Of a stretch of 64,000 nt of DNA, positions 54,011 to 63,293 are shown one piece after another. Source of the DNA: an uncultured Clostridia bacterium (lineage in GTDB: Bacteria; Bacillota; Clostridia; Oscillospirales; Acutalibacteraceae); assembly GCA_947589415.1 (NCBI GenBank), contig CANQBP010000002.1, positions 1-64,000 of the forward strand. The letters are read 5' to 3'. The notes under the pieces were generated by a model. The model did no database searches. It was not told the origin of the DNA and was given only the letters and a program-made list of their open reading frames with translations. Numbering within the stretch: the stretch's first letter is position 1; each line of letters begins with the position of its first letter. Both the position numbers and the translations under genes were made by a program.

Positions 54011-54217
54011 ATGGATATAAGACTTAATGATGTACTCGAAATGAAAAAAGCACATCCGTGCGGTAAGGAAAACAGCAAAAAATTTCTTGTTCTGCGCATA
54101 GGCATGGATTTTAAGATACGGTGTCTTGGCTGCGGACACGAGATAATGCTGCCCAGACAGAAAGCGGAAAAAAATATACGAAAGGTCATACGGCAGACGG
54201 AAAACGAAAAACAGTGA
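54011..54217 (+). CDS. DUF951-family protein
   Basis: 68 residues. MDIRLNDVLEMKKAHPCG start, RIGMDFKIRCLGCGHEIML middle and PRQKAEKNIRKV end are the DUF951 pattern, including HPCG and CLGCG Cys residues that probably bind zinc. AGGAGG precedes ATG 54011. A small DNA- or RNA-binding role is plausible but unproven. prfA follows after 47 bp. Confidence 0.88.
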   Translation: MDIRLNDVLEMKKAHPCGKENSKKFLVLRIGMDFKIRCLGCGHEIMLPRQKAEKNIRKVIRQTENEKQ

Positions 54218-54264
54218 TTTTACCGTCAATTATATTTATATGAAAACAGGAGGGTTTTACGGAT

Positions 54265-55338
54265 ATGGTTGAAAAACTTAAATTATTTGAAAACAAATAC
54301 GAGGAGATTTCACTGCGGCTCTGCGATCCGCAGATTGCATCATCTGCCGAAAAATATACCGAGGCTATGAAAGAGCTTAAAGAGGTTGAGCCGATAGTTT
54401 TAAAATATAGGGAATATAAAAAATATGACGAGGAGCTTAAAGAAGCAAAGGAAATGCTGACACATGAAACTGACAGTGAGCTTAAAGAGATGATAGAGGC
54501 TGAAATTTCGGAATGTCAGACAAAGCTGTCGCAGATTGATGAGGAATTAAAATTACTGCTGTTGCCAAAAGATCCGAATGATGAGAGAAATGTCATTGTT
54601 GAGATAAGAGGAGGAGCAGGCGGGGAGGAGGCTGCACTTTTTGCCGCAGTATTGTACAGAATGTATTCCATGTATGCGGTTAAAAAAGGCTGGAATGCGG
54701 AATTGTTGGGTGCAAATGAAACGCAGCTCGGAGGTTTTAAAGAGGTGAGTTTTATGCTTACGGGGTACGGAGCATACTCAAGGCTGAAGTTTGAAAGCGG
54801 CGTACACCGTGTACAGCGTGTACCCGATACCGAAACGCAGGGAAGAATACACACTTCAACGGTAACGGTTGCGGTATTGCCCGAAGCGGAAGATGTTGAA
54901 GTAAATATTGACCCGACAGACTTGAAAATAGATACCTACCGTTCGAGCGGTGCGGGCGGACAGCATATAAACAAAACCGAATCTGCTATACGCATAACCC
55001 ATATACCGACAGGTCTTGTTGTTGAATGTCAGGACGAAAGAAGTCAGTATAAAAATAAAGATAAGGCAATGAAGGTGCTAAAGTCAAGACTGCTTGAAGC
55101 GGAGAGGGAAAGACAGCACGACCGGGTTGCAAATCAAAGACGCCTGCAGGTTGGAACGGGCGACAGAAGTGAACGCATAAGGACTTACAATTATCCGCAG
55201 GGCAGAGTAACAGATCATCGTATAGGTCTGACCTTATATAAAATTGAGGATATACTTAACGGAGATATAGATGAGATAATTGATGCGCTTATTTCGGCTG
55301 ACAGAATGGAACAGCTCAAAAACAGTGAAGCTACATGA
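54265..55338 (+). CDS. prfA: Peptide chain release factor 1
   Basis: 357 residues. GGQ at about 231-233 in [19 protein letters not shown] catalyses release. The codon-recognition site reads VPDT, where RF1 usually has a P-x-T triplet (often PAT). N-terminal helical domain and [20 protein letters not shown] near the end are RF1. Recognises UAA and UAG. Confidence 0.96.
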   Translation: MVEKLKLFENKYEEISLRLCDPQIASSAEKYTEAMKELKEVEPIVLKYREYKKYDEELKEAKEMLTHETDSELKEMIEAEISECQTKLSQIDEELKLLLLPKDPNDERNVIVEIRGGAGGEEAALFAAVLYRMYSMYAVKKGWNAELLGANETQLGGFKEVSFMLTGYGAYSRLKFESGVHRVQRVPDTETQGRIHTSTVTVAVLPEAEDVEVNIDPTDLKIDTYRSSGAGGQHINKTESAIRITHIPTGLVVECQDERSQYKNKDKAMKVLKSRLLEAERERQHDRVANQRRLQVGTGDRSERIRTYNYPQGRVTDHRIGLTLYKIEDILNGDIDEIIDALISADRMEQLKNSEAT

Positions 55339-55416
55339 TTTTTCGGTAAGGCAAGGTAATCAATGCCGTATTACAAAAAAATTTCGGGGTGTTTCTCCGA
55401 TCAGCTTTATAATCAA

Positions 55417-55445
55417 TTGAATATTATGAAGAAAAATGATATAAT
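55417..55445 (+). promoter_or_regulatory. Sigma-A promoter for the OGG gene
   Basis: TTGAAT (55417-55422), 17-bp spacer, TATAAT (55440-55445). Transcription would start near 55452, only about 10 bp before ATG 55462. Confidence 0.6.
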
Positions 55446-55490
55446 ATAGGAGCATTATAAAATGTTGGGGGTGTCGTTACGGAGTACAGG

Positions 55491-56312
55491 ATTACGGAAC
55501 ATGGAATAGAAATAAAGCTGAATGATGTATTTGATTTAAAAAATACCTTTGACTGCGGACAATGCTTTCGTTGGAATGAAAATAATGACGGCTCGTATTC
55601 GGGAATTGTGAGAGGAAAGTATGCCAGAATTTACGAAAATAACGGTGATGTCATTATTGAGGGAAGTAATGAGGAAGATTTTCTTAATATATGGAAGGAT
55701 TATTTTGATCTCGACAATGATTATAATGAAATACGCAGGGAAATATCGGAGGTTTGTCCGAAACTCGAATGTGCGCTTAAAAGTATAGACGGGATACGGA
55801 TATTATCACAAGAACCGTGGGAGGCGCTTTGCTCGTTCATAATATCGCAAAATAATAATATACCGAGAATAAAGGGAATTGTTACAAGGTTGTGTGAGGA
55901 ATTTGGTGAAAAAGGTGAGCATGGTTATTCCTTTCCGTCTGCGGAAAGGATAGCGCATTGTACGGCGGAGGAGCTTGCACCGCTGCGGGCAGGCTTCAGA
56001 GCTTCTTATATATCCGATGCCGCAAAAAAAATATCTGACGGGGAGGTTGTGCTTGAGGATATGTACATAATGCCTGTCGAAGAATGCAGGGCGCAGCTTA
56101 TGAAAATAAAGGGGGTCGGGCCTAAAGTGGCGGAGTGTACACTTTTGTACGGACTGCATAGGCTCGATGCTTTTCCGATAGATGTATGGATGAAAAAGGC
56201 ACTCTCAACGCTTTTTAGCGGCATTGATTCGGGAAATTTGGGAAAATATGCGGGGGTAGCCCAACAGTATATTTTTCATTACAGCAGGCTTAATCCCGAT
56301 TTTGTAAAATAG
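55491..56312 (+). CDS. 8-oxoguanine DNA glycosylase (OGG type), start unclear
   Basis: The coding frame is open from 55461, since the sequence before GTG 55608 encodes DCGQCFRWN, the conserved OGG N-terminal motif. No ATG, GTG or TTG lies in frame between the stop at 55458 and that motif. An ATT at 55491 follows CGGAG at good spacing; alternatively ATG 55462 (AGGAG at 55448-55452) is joined by one extra base in the G5 run 55467-55471. Downstream the HhH-GPD motif GVGPKVAECTLLYG carries the catalytic Lys, and FPIDVWM the Asp. It removes 8-oxoG. Confidence 0.85.
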   Translation: MTEHGIEIKLNDVFDLKNTFDCGQCFRWNENNDGSYSGIVRGKYARIYENNGDVIIEGSNEEDFLNIWKDYFDLDNDYNEIRREISEVCPKLECALKSIDGIRILSQEPWEALCSFIISQNNNIPRIKGIVTRLCEEFGEKGEHGYSFPSAERIAHCTAEELAPLRAGFRASYISDAAKKISDGEVVLEDMYIMPVEECRAQLMKIKGVGPKVAECTLLYGLHRLDAFPIDVWMKKALSTLFSGIDSGNLGKYAGVAQQYIFHYSRLNPDFVK

Positions 56313-56605
56313 TTATACATAAATTACTATACTTACTTGACGTATTATTGACATACGGTTAAAGAGGATATTAAAAGAAAGTATGTTTGACAGCAAATCG
56401 GTTATTGTTTGTTTTTTCTGACGGACGCTGTTATAATGACGGATAGTCTGCGGGTATGCGGCAGGTACGGGTTTGAGTATAATACATAATATAATGTTTA
56501 GCAGATGCGGTTTCGGAGGCAGTCCGAGACCGTATGTGTTTTTTGGGAATGACATTTTTTATTTCTGACGGCATATACATTACAAAAGGAAAAGGGGGAA
56601 TTGTA

Positions 56606-57358
56606 ATGAGATATACCGAAAATGAAATTGCGGAAACAGAGGAAGATCAAACAGACGAATACAGCGGAGAAACAGCAGAAAAACCGATCGTCAGGGGAAA
56701 CGGTATGCTGCTTATTATAATTCAGCTTATTGTAAGTGCCGTTATAGTAATTGCGGCATTGGTCATAAAGCTGATAGGCGGAGAAGTACACGGTCAGGCT
56801 GCTGCATGGTTTTACGATAATTACAATAATTCCGTTTTTACAAATACGGCAGACGGGATAATTCCATATACGGATAATATTAAATTAAAGGAAACAAGCA
56901 AACCTGCACCCGATATTAAGGCAGAAGATAGTGATGATATAGTCGAAAAGCTAAAAAAGTGCATAACAAAGCCGCTGAAAAATGCTGTTATTACATCGGG
57001 ATTTGGCGGAAGAGAACTTAACGGTGAGGAACAGAACCATAAGGGGATAGATCTCGGAGCAGATAAGGGAACAGAAATATATGCGGCTTTTGACGGAGAT
57101 GTCATAATTTCCGGAGAAGATCCTACCTACGGCAATTATGTAGTAATTTCACATAAAGACGAAGTTAAGACGCTTTATGCCCATTGTTCAAAGCTGCTTG
57201 TGAAAAAGGGGGATAAAATCAAGGCGGGGGATAAAATAGCACTTGTCGGTGCAACGGGAGATGCGGACGGAAATCATCTTCATTTTGAGGTAATTGTAAA
57301 CGGAGAAAATATTGATCCGTCGGAAATTATTGAATATCCTGCTGCGGGAATTGAGTGA
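56606..57358 (+). CDS. M23 (LytM-domain) membrane protein, SpoIVFA-like
   Basis: 250 residues from ATG 56606 (AGGGGG upstream). Acidic N-terminus, one TM (about 33-55), linker, then an M23 domain (about 125-245): HKGIDLGADKGT (HxxxD) and HLHFE, so the zinc site looks intact. The M50 protease gene follows 6 bp later. In Bacillus, SpoIVFA, a LytM-domain protein, anchors and inhibits SpoIVFB, so this is probably SpoIVFA; SpoIIQ is the alternative. The 293-bp gap upstream shows no gene. Confidence 0.8.
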   Translation: MRYTENEIAETEEDQTDEYSGETAEKPIVRGNGMLLIIIQLIVSAVIVIAALVIKLIGGEVHGQAAAWFYDNYNNSVFTNTADGIIPYTDNIKLKETSKPAPDIKAEDSDDIVEKLKKCITKPLKNAVITSGFGGRELNGEEQNHKGIDLGADKGTEIYAAFDGDVIISGEDPTYGNYVVISHKDEVKTLYAHCSKLLVKKGDKIKAGDKIALVGATGDADGNHLHFEVIVNGENIDPSEIIEYPAAGIE

Positions 57359-57364
57359 TGTTAT

Positions 57365-57997
57365 ATGCAGATAAAATTGGGAAGTCTTACCGTTGAGTTA
57401 AGTTTTCCGCTTGCTGCCGCAATGACTGCCATTATTATTTGCGACAGCTCAATGTCCGTTACGGTATGCTTTATTGCCGCAGCAATACACGAATCGGGTC
57501 ATCTTGCCGCACTATGGAAATACGGTTCGTTTCCGAAAAAAATTAAGCTGACACTTTTTGATATTGCAATCATAGACAAAAATAAGCCGCTGAGATGTAT
57601 GAAAAAAGAAATGGTCGTTATTCTTGCGGGTGTTACGTTTAATGTGGCGGCGGCTGTTCTTTCTTATATATTAAATAAATTATTTCCGTGTGTGTTTTTT
57701 GACAGACTGTTTGCGGCAAACGTTACATTAGCTGTATTTAACAGTTTGCCCGTTGATTCGCTCGACGGCGGTCAGGCGGTATTTATGCTTTTATGCGAGA
57801 AAACGGATATAAAACGTGCCATGTCGCTGCTCGATATTATTTCATTTGCGGTTTTAATTCCCGTGGGCTGTCTTGGTTTTTTGGTTCTGTTAAGGTCAAA
57901 ATATAATTTTACACTTCTTTTGACTGCCGTGTATCTTACGGCACTGATATTGATACGGCGCAGGCAGACCCCCGCCGATCCTCATTCAAAATATTAA
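57365..57997 (+). CDS. M50 site-2 protease, SpoIVFB-like
   Basis: 210 residues, about six TM segments. HESGHLAALW holds HExxH (residues 43-47) and NSLPVDSLDGGQAV gives the LDGG motif with the third zinc ligand. In Bacillus, SpoIVFB cuts pro-sigma-K in the mother cell. Here it pairs with an M23 protein. No pro-sigma-K gene is in the window, so the substrate is unproven. Confidence 0.86.
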   Translation: MQIKLGSLTVELSFPLAAAMTAIIICDSSMSVTVCFIAAAIHESGHLAALWKYGSFPKKIKLTLFDIAIIDKNKPLRCMKKEMVVILAGVTFNVAAAVLSYILNKLFPCVFFDRLFAANVTLAVFNSLPVDSLDGGQAVFMLLCEKTDIKRAMSLLDIISFAVLIPVGCLGFLVLLRSKYNFTLLLTAVYLTALILIRRRQTPADPHSKY

Positions 57998-58140
57998 ATG
58001 CAGTCACGCAAACGCTCGGATTATAATGAAAAAGTAAGCAAATTTACCATATAAGAAAGCTGTTTATTTTAAATTTATGACTTCAGCCGAACCGTTTCGT
58101 TTATTCGCAAAACAGACGTTTCAATTTTTCTTAAATTTAA

Positions 58141-58177
58141 ACAGTCCCCGTCAGACGTGTTGTGAGGGGACTGTTTT
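58141..58177 (+). terminator. Bidirectional terminator
   Basis: ACAGTCCCC (58141-58149) pairs with GGGGACTGT (58166-58174), then TTT; A-rich flank on the other side gives U-run for the minus gene as well. Confidence 0.85.
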
Positions 58178-58212
58178 AAAATTATATAAATTATTGCAGT
58201 ATTTAAAGTGAA

Positions 58213-59841
58213 TTATTTCTTAATTGATTTCTTTAACTGCTCAAACGTAACACCGTATTTTTCGGCTATATCCTTTGCATAACTTACGCCCTCCGGAGGA
58301 GCAAGAAATACTTTGTACGAACGCTCTCCGTCATGTATTCCCGTTATAAGACTTGCAACATTCATATCACCCTCGATTGAGTTCATAATGTCAAGCTCCA
58401 TAGCAAGCTCATGCATATGTGTATTAAATATTGTCCTTGCACCAAGATATCGAAGTGCTTTGACAACGTCTTTAGCAATATAAAGACCTTCGGCAAATGA
58501 TGTTGTGGCGAGTGACTCATTGAAAAGAAGCAGGCTTTTGTTTGTCGCTTTTTCAAATATCCGACTGAGTCGTTTTGACTCCTCCCCGAGTCTTCCCAAA
58601 TTGACCGTTTGGTTCTCATCGGCGGGAAAATGCGTGTATATATTGTCTGCGGGAGAAAAAGAAACGGATTTCGCCGGTACATAAATGCCGTGCTGCGCAA
58701 GCAGAAAGATAATTCCGACTGCTTGTGTAAAAGTGGTTTTTCCTCCTCTGTTAGGCCCGGTCATAATATAAATTCCGTGTTCGGAATTAAAGTCTATATC
58801 ATTTTTTATTATATCTGTTTTTTTATCCTGTTCAAATTGGATACCTAACTTCAAATTATAAATATCTCTTCCGCTGAACACACGCTCTTCAATATCGAGT
58901 ATTTCGGGTTTACACATGGGCAAACCGAGTGACATAAGTTTATCGCAATATTCTGCCCAACGTATGTAAAAAATAAATTCGGGTATGAGCTTTGTAAGAC
59001 TGTATCCGCTTATATTTACATATCTCGACAGCTTATTTTTTATCTGCTTAACAATTGATCCGAGCATATCGGTGATTACCCTGCTCAATGTATTCATAAG
59101 CGGATCTTCTCCTGCGGTCTTTCCGACCGTATGTATTTTTGTCATTCCGTCAAACGATGTACCGCCGTGTATTTCACTCTTTTTAGAGGCGAAATCAAGA
59201 AATTTATTGAGCAGTCCCGGACGTGAAAATGATGAATCGTTGATTGAAACTATTCCTACCTCAACAGGTCGCATATGGCTGTCAAGGTTCACACCGAGCG
59301 AAACGCTTTTTATTTGTCCTATTTCCCCCATAAGCTCCTTTATATCATCGTTAAGATGCTCAAAGCCGCTTTCGCTATAAACGGAGCTTACGTATTCCTT
59401 CATTTGCTTCAGACCCTCGGATTGTATATCATTTTCCGTAAGACTTTGATTTATTCCTGTAATGCAGTTCACATAAACATCAAGCTCCTGAAGACGGTTT
59501 ATAAGCTGCCATATAGGGGCGGCGGTATTATCCTTTACGGATCTTTCAAGTTCTTTAAGATAATTAAGCTGCTCAAGAAGTTCTTTTATTTTATTGCGGA
59601 GCGACGGAAATTTCAGTATATCGTCAAATACATCACAACGGTAACGTATTATTTCCGGATCGCTTTCAATATTTATCATCATTTTCTTGATGATATTCTG
59701 TTCATATTCGCTTTCGGATATATGCTCACAAATATATTCGAGCGAAAGATCATTGCATGACTCGTCAGTCAGAACGTCAGATGACGGTGTTTTATCCTGC
59801 GGATAAAGTAGGCTGAAATTATCCATAAATACAGTCTGCAA
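58213..59841 (-). CDS. MutS-family ATPase without mismatch-recognition domain
   Basis: 542 residues. C-terminal part is MutS domain V: Walker A GPNRGGKTTF (about 363-372), Walker B LLLFNESLATTSFAEG, and a trans His in THMHELA. N-terminal 340 residues are helical core and clamp-like; no mismatch-recognition domain. Best start is TTG 59841 (protein begins MQTVFMDNF) or ATG 59826; neither has a ribosome site. A perfectly spaced GAAAGG-ATG 59861 is out of frame and opens only a 4-codon mini-ORF. Its cellular role is uncertain. Confidence 0.8.
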   Translation of the reverse strand: MQTVFMDNFSLLYPQDKTPSSDVLTDESCNDLSLEYICEHISESEYEQNIIKKMMINIESDPEIIRYRCDVFDDILKFPSLRNKIKELLEQLNYLKELERSVKDNTAAPIWQLINRLQELDVYVNCITGINQSLTENDIQSEGLKQMKEYVSSVYSESGFEHLNDDIKELMGEIGQIKSVSLGVNLDSHMRPVEVGIVSINDSSFSRPGLLNKFLDFASKKSEIHGGTSFDGMTKIHTVGKTAGEDPLMNTLSRVITDMLGSIVKQIKNKLSRYVNISGYSLTKLIPEFIFYIRWAEYCDKLMSLGLPMCKPEILDIEERVFSGRDIYNLKLGIQFEQDKKTDIIKNDIDFNSEHGIYIMTGPNRGGKTTFTQAVGIIFLLAQHGIYVPAKSVSFSPADNIYTHFPADENQTVNLGRLGEESKRLSRIFEKATNKSLLLFNESLATTSFAEGLYIAKDVVKALRYLGARTIFNTHMHELAMELDIMNSIEGDMNVASLITGIHDGERSYKVFLAPPEGVSYAKDIAEKYGVTFEQLKKSIKK

Positions 59842-59926
59842 TATAATTAAACGGTAATCATACTGCTTTTCCTTTCTGAAATTTTTTTAACAACAGGTCT
59901 TATAATGTACCCGATACAACCCGAAA

Positions 59927-61030
59927 CTATTCGGGCAGAGCTTCCAATATATTAAGAAACAGGGTCTGAATGTATGACGTATCCGTGGTATTGCTTGCCA
60001 GAAACAAGGTCATATCTTTACTTGAATTTATGTAATCAATTGCTGTATAAATCCCGTTTGAACCCGGATGACCCATTCCGTTATTTATGAAGTCAACATA
60101 CAGACCGTAGCCGTAGTGCATTGACGGTGAGTAATCGGCTGTCATAGCCTTATAGCTTTCGTCTGAAAGCACCTTGCCGTTGAACAGTGCATCTGTCCAT
60201 ACCGTCATGTCGGCGGCATTTGAAATCAAGTCACCCGCACCCTTTGTAAGTCCGGGCTGACAGTCAAGCTCCTTAAATATCAGACCTTTCGCCCAATCCG
60301 GTGATAACGGCAGCTCGTCAATTGAACCCGTGTGCGTCATTCCCAGAGGTTCAAGGATATTTTCTCTTAGAAAATCAATATATTTTTTGTCGGATATCTT
60401 CTCGATGATATTTGCAAGCAGAAAATAATTACTGTTGGAATACTCAAAAACATCGCCGGGTTTGTAATCGGTTTGTTTTGCGAAAAGCCATTTCTCAATA
60501 GAGGCCGTGTTCTCTTCGTCGGTTTTATCTGCCGAGATTACATTATAAAGATCATCGGTATAATCAGGAATGCCCGAATGCATGGAAAGCAGATCACCGA
60601 CAGTAATTCCCTTGCCGTTTTCGTATTCCGGATAGTACTTATCCAGCGTATCATCAACTCTCAGTTTACCCTGTTCCTGCAGAAGAAGTACGGCTGCCGC
60701 ACAAAATTGCTTGGAAACCGAACCCAAGGGCAGGGGAGTGTCAATTGTGATATCCTCGCCGTTTTCGAGAGTTCCGTCAGCATATGATGCAATAACCTTT
60801 CCGTTTTTTACCGCATACAGCACACCGCCGAAATCATAATCCTGAAGTATTTCTTCAACCGTTTCCGGCTCGTCGTACGAGCTTTCCTGTCGGGAGTCGG
60901 ACAGGACGGAACTTTCCGCTGCTTCCGACGGGCGGTCAGCAGTTGCGGCGGGTTCGGTTTTACAAGCCGTGAGGGTTAAGGCGGCACATAGGGAAACGGA
61001 CATCAATGAAATCAATTCCTTTATTTTCAT
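59927..61030 (-). CDS. Class C beta-lactamase-like serine hydrolase lipoprotein
   Basis: 367 residues. Lipoprotein signal with TAC box (Cys23), Ser/Glu-rich linker to about 55, then the serine hydrolase domain: SVSK (SxxK, about 104-107), YSN in EYSNSNYFLL (about 193) and a C-terminal HPGSNG (HxG). Such proteins are often DD-peptidases or esterases rather than resistance enzymes. It lies after an XRE regulator on the same strand (104-bp gap). Confidence 0.85.
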   Translation of the reverse strand: MKIKELISLMSVSLCAALTLTACKTEPAATADRPSEAAESSVLSDSRQESSYDEPETVEEILQDYDFGGVLYAVKNGKVIASYADGTLENGEDITIDTPLPLGSVSKQFCAAAVLLLQEQGKLRVDDTLDKYYPEYENGKGITVGDLLSMHSGIPDYTDDLYNVISADKTDEENTASIEKWLFAKQTDYKPGDVFEYSNSNYFLLANIIEKISDKKYIDFLRENILEPLGMTHTGSIDELPLSPDWAKGLIFKELDCQPGLTKGAGDLISNAADMTVWTDALFNGKVLSDESYKAMTADYSPSMHYGYGLYVDFINNGMGHPGSNGIYTAIDYINSSKDMTLFLASNTTDTSYIQTLFLNILEALPE

Positions 61031-61134
61031 AAGTACCCCTCCTTACGGTCTATATTGTAAACCAAAGGTTAAATAAATACAAGCAACCTTTAGTGTTACC
61101 GTTAAACCGAGAGGAACAAATATCAACCGATGTT

Positions 61135-61968
61135 TTATAAAAACGGCTTCGTCCTGTCGCACCCTGCAATAAAGTCACGAAAATCCGTTTTTGTTATCTC
61201 ATCGGCAAAGCAAAGGAGGGGAATGACGGAGCTTTCCTGACGGAACATATATGAATATATATCACCGTCGGCGGTTGCGACAGAGCTGCGTGTGGCAAGA
61301 TTATTCATGCAAAGGATTTCCATGCAGCGGTCAACTTCGGATATTTCAATACCTGTACCTTTGCTGATAAGTGATGCGGCAATAGGCGTATTCAAACGGG
61401 AATACATATAAAAAATGATACTTAACATTTTTTTGTCCGCAAATATTTCAAATACCGTGCGGAGCGATTCGATATCGGAAAGCCTGTCCCTGATGCTGCC
61501 CTGCGGCTCGACCATAAGAAAAAAGTAACGGAGGTCGGGGGAAAGCCGAGCATTGGCAGTTCCTCCGTTGCGCATGATTTTTGCAAAATAATCGTTTTTA
61601 TCGTCATTTATGGCGGAGTGGTCAAGAAAGGAATTTAAAAGATAGTCAAGTGTTGAAATATCGGGCGTCAGACCTATTTCTATTGCCCAGCAGATATTAA
61701 ACGCATAACGGTATGCATCTTCAACCGACATTTGAGAAAGCTGCCTGACGATAGATACGGTCAGACTTTGCTCCTCACGACCGAAAAGTGCGTCAATACT
61801 GACATTCAGAACTTGTGACAGACGTGGGAGCAGTTCCGCATCGGGTGTTCCGCCCCGTTCCCATTTTGATACCGCCTGTGTGGTCACTCCCAACAACTGA
61901 CCGAGCTGTTCTTGTGTTATACCCTTTGCAGTACGGTATTTCTTTATTTGGCTGCCGATAACACTCAT
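61135..61968 (-). CDS. XRE-family regulator with a C-terminal sensor-like domain
   Basis: 277 residues from ATG 61968 (GGAGGG upstream); the frame extends 124 codons more but that part is AT-rich intergenic sequence. HTH is at about 5-60 (IGSQIKKYRTAKGITQEQLG, then VTTQAVSKWERGGTPDAELL). The C-terminal 200 or so residues are helical with no known fold. It sits upstream of the serine hydrolase gene and may regulate it; the dgt2-dnaG operon is divergent. Confidence 0.78.
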   Translation of the reverse strand: MSVIGSQIKKYRTAKGITQEQLGQLLGVTTQAVSKWERGGTPDAELLPRLSQVLNVSIDALFGREEQSLTVSIVRQLSQMSVEDAYRYAFNICWAIEIGLTPDISTLDYLLNSFLDHSAINDDKNDYFAKIMRNGGTANARLSPDLRYFFLMVEPQGSIRDRLSDIESLRTVFEIFADKKMLSIIFYMYSRLNTPIAASLISKGTGIEISEVDRCMEILCMNNLATRSSVATADGDIYSYMFRQESSVIPLLCFADEITKTDFRDFIAGCDRTKPFL

Positions 61969-62230
61969 AGGTATCAACCCTCCGTTGATTTTTACTGATT
62001 TTATAATAACAGAAAAAAGCTGCGTTTTCAAGCATAATACTAAAATAACGGTAAAATTACACTTAACTTTTCTTATTTTAGTCTGACAACGGTTTAATGA
62101 AAGATATGAGTTTGACATTATTTTGGTATATTTCAAAAAAAATTTGAAAAATAAAAAGGTGTCGGACGGTATTTTTGCGTATATTCTTATATAAGAGTTT
62201 TTATATGTTGAAGCGGGGGGGGTGTACTTT

Positions 62231-63232
62231 ATGAATATTCGTGAGAAAAGCGAAGAAATCGAAAGGCAGATTTTGTCGCCGTGTGCCTGTCTTTCCTCGG
62301 AAAGCAGAGGACGAAGCAGGGAGGAAGAAAAATGCAGCATCAGGACGGAGTTTCAGCGTGACAGGGACAGAATTATACACTGCAAGGCATTTAGAAGGCT
62401 AAAGCATAAGACACAAGTATTTCTGTCGCCGGAGGGCGACCATTATCGGACGAGGCTTACGCATACGCTTGAGGTTTCGCAGATAGCACGAACAATTGCA
62501 AGGGCAATGAGGCTGAACGAGGATCTTACAGAGGCTATATCACTTGCACATGACCTCGGCCATACACCGTTCGGTCATGCGGGAGAAAGAGTCCTTGATT
62601 CCATAATGCCCGGCGGATTTCGTCATTACGAGCAAGGTCTGAGGGTCGTTGATATTCTTGAAAAGGACGGCATGGGACTAAATCTTACATATGAAACACG
62701 GAACGGAATATTGTGTCACACGACGGGCAAGGAGGCTGATACTGCGGAGGGCAGGATAGTGCGGATAGCGGACAGAATAGCATATATCAACCATGATATT
62801 GACGATGCGGTCAGGGCGGGTGTAATATCAACGGAGAGTCTGCCGAAAGATGTGGTAGAGGTTATAGGAACAACAACTTCTAAAAGGATAAATACTCTCG
62901 TGATGTCCCTTATAGAAAATTCGGACGGAGAAAATCTTAAAATGGATAGCAGCGTACAGGAGGCATTTGATAATTTACATAAATTTATGTTTACAAATGT
63001 TTACAGTAACGATTATGCAAAGCGGGAAGAAAAAAAGGTGCCCGACTTTATTTCGCTGCTTTACGAATACTTTTTGAAGCACCCGCATCTTATGCATGAG
63101 GAGCTGATAAATATGACGGAGGAAGAATCGGTTGAGCGTTCTGTTTGTGATTATCTTGCGGGTATGACGGACAGATATGCAGTCGAACAGTTCAGAAAAA
63201 TTTTCATTCCGAATTCTTGGGTTGTGAGGTGA
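62231..63232 (+). CDS. dgt: dGTP triphosphohydrolase-like protein, short type
   Basis: 333 residues from ATG 62231, with a long GGGGGGGGTG site before it. HD motif: H78 in RLTHTLEVSQIA, H107-D108 in AHDLGHTPFGHAGE, and RIADRIAYINHDIDDA with the last Asp. This short form often sits just before dnaG, as here (62-bp gap). It is distinct from the long Dgt at 13270. Confidence 0.92.
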   Translation: MNIREKSEEIERQILSPCACLSSESRGRSREEEKCSIRTEFQRDRDRIIHCKAFRRLKHKTQVFLSPEGDHYRTRLTHTLEVSQIARTIARAMRLNEDLTEAISLAHDLGHTPFGHAGERVLDSIMPGGFRHYEQGLRVVDILEKDGMGLNLTYETRNGILCHTTGKEADTAEGRIVRIADRIAYINHDIDDAVRAGVISTESLPKDVVEVIGTTTSKRINTLVMSLIENSDGENLKMDSSVQEAFDNLHKFMFTNVYSNDYAKREEKKVPDFISLLYEYFLKHPHLMHEELINMTEEESVERSVCDYLAGMTDRYAVEQFRKIFIPNSWVVR

Positions 63233-63293
63233 CTTTTGGATTTTGCGGCGTATGTCATGCGGATAAAAAGCGGATTAAAAAAACAGGAAAGGA

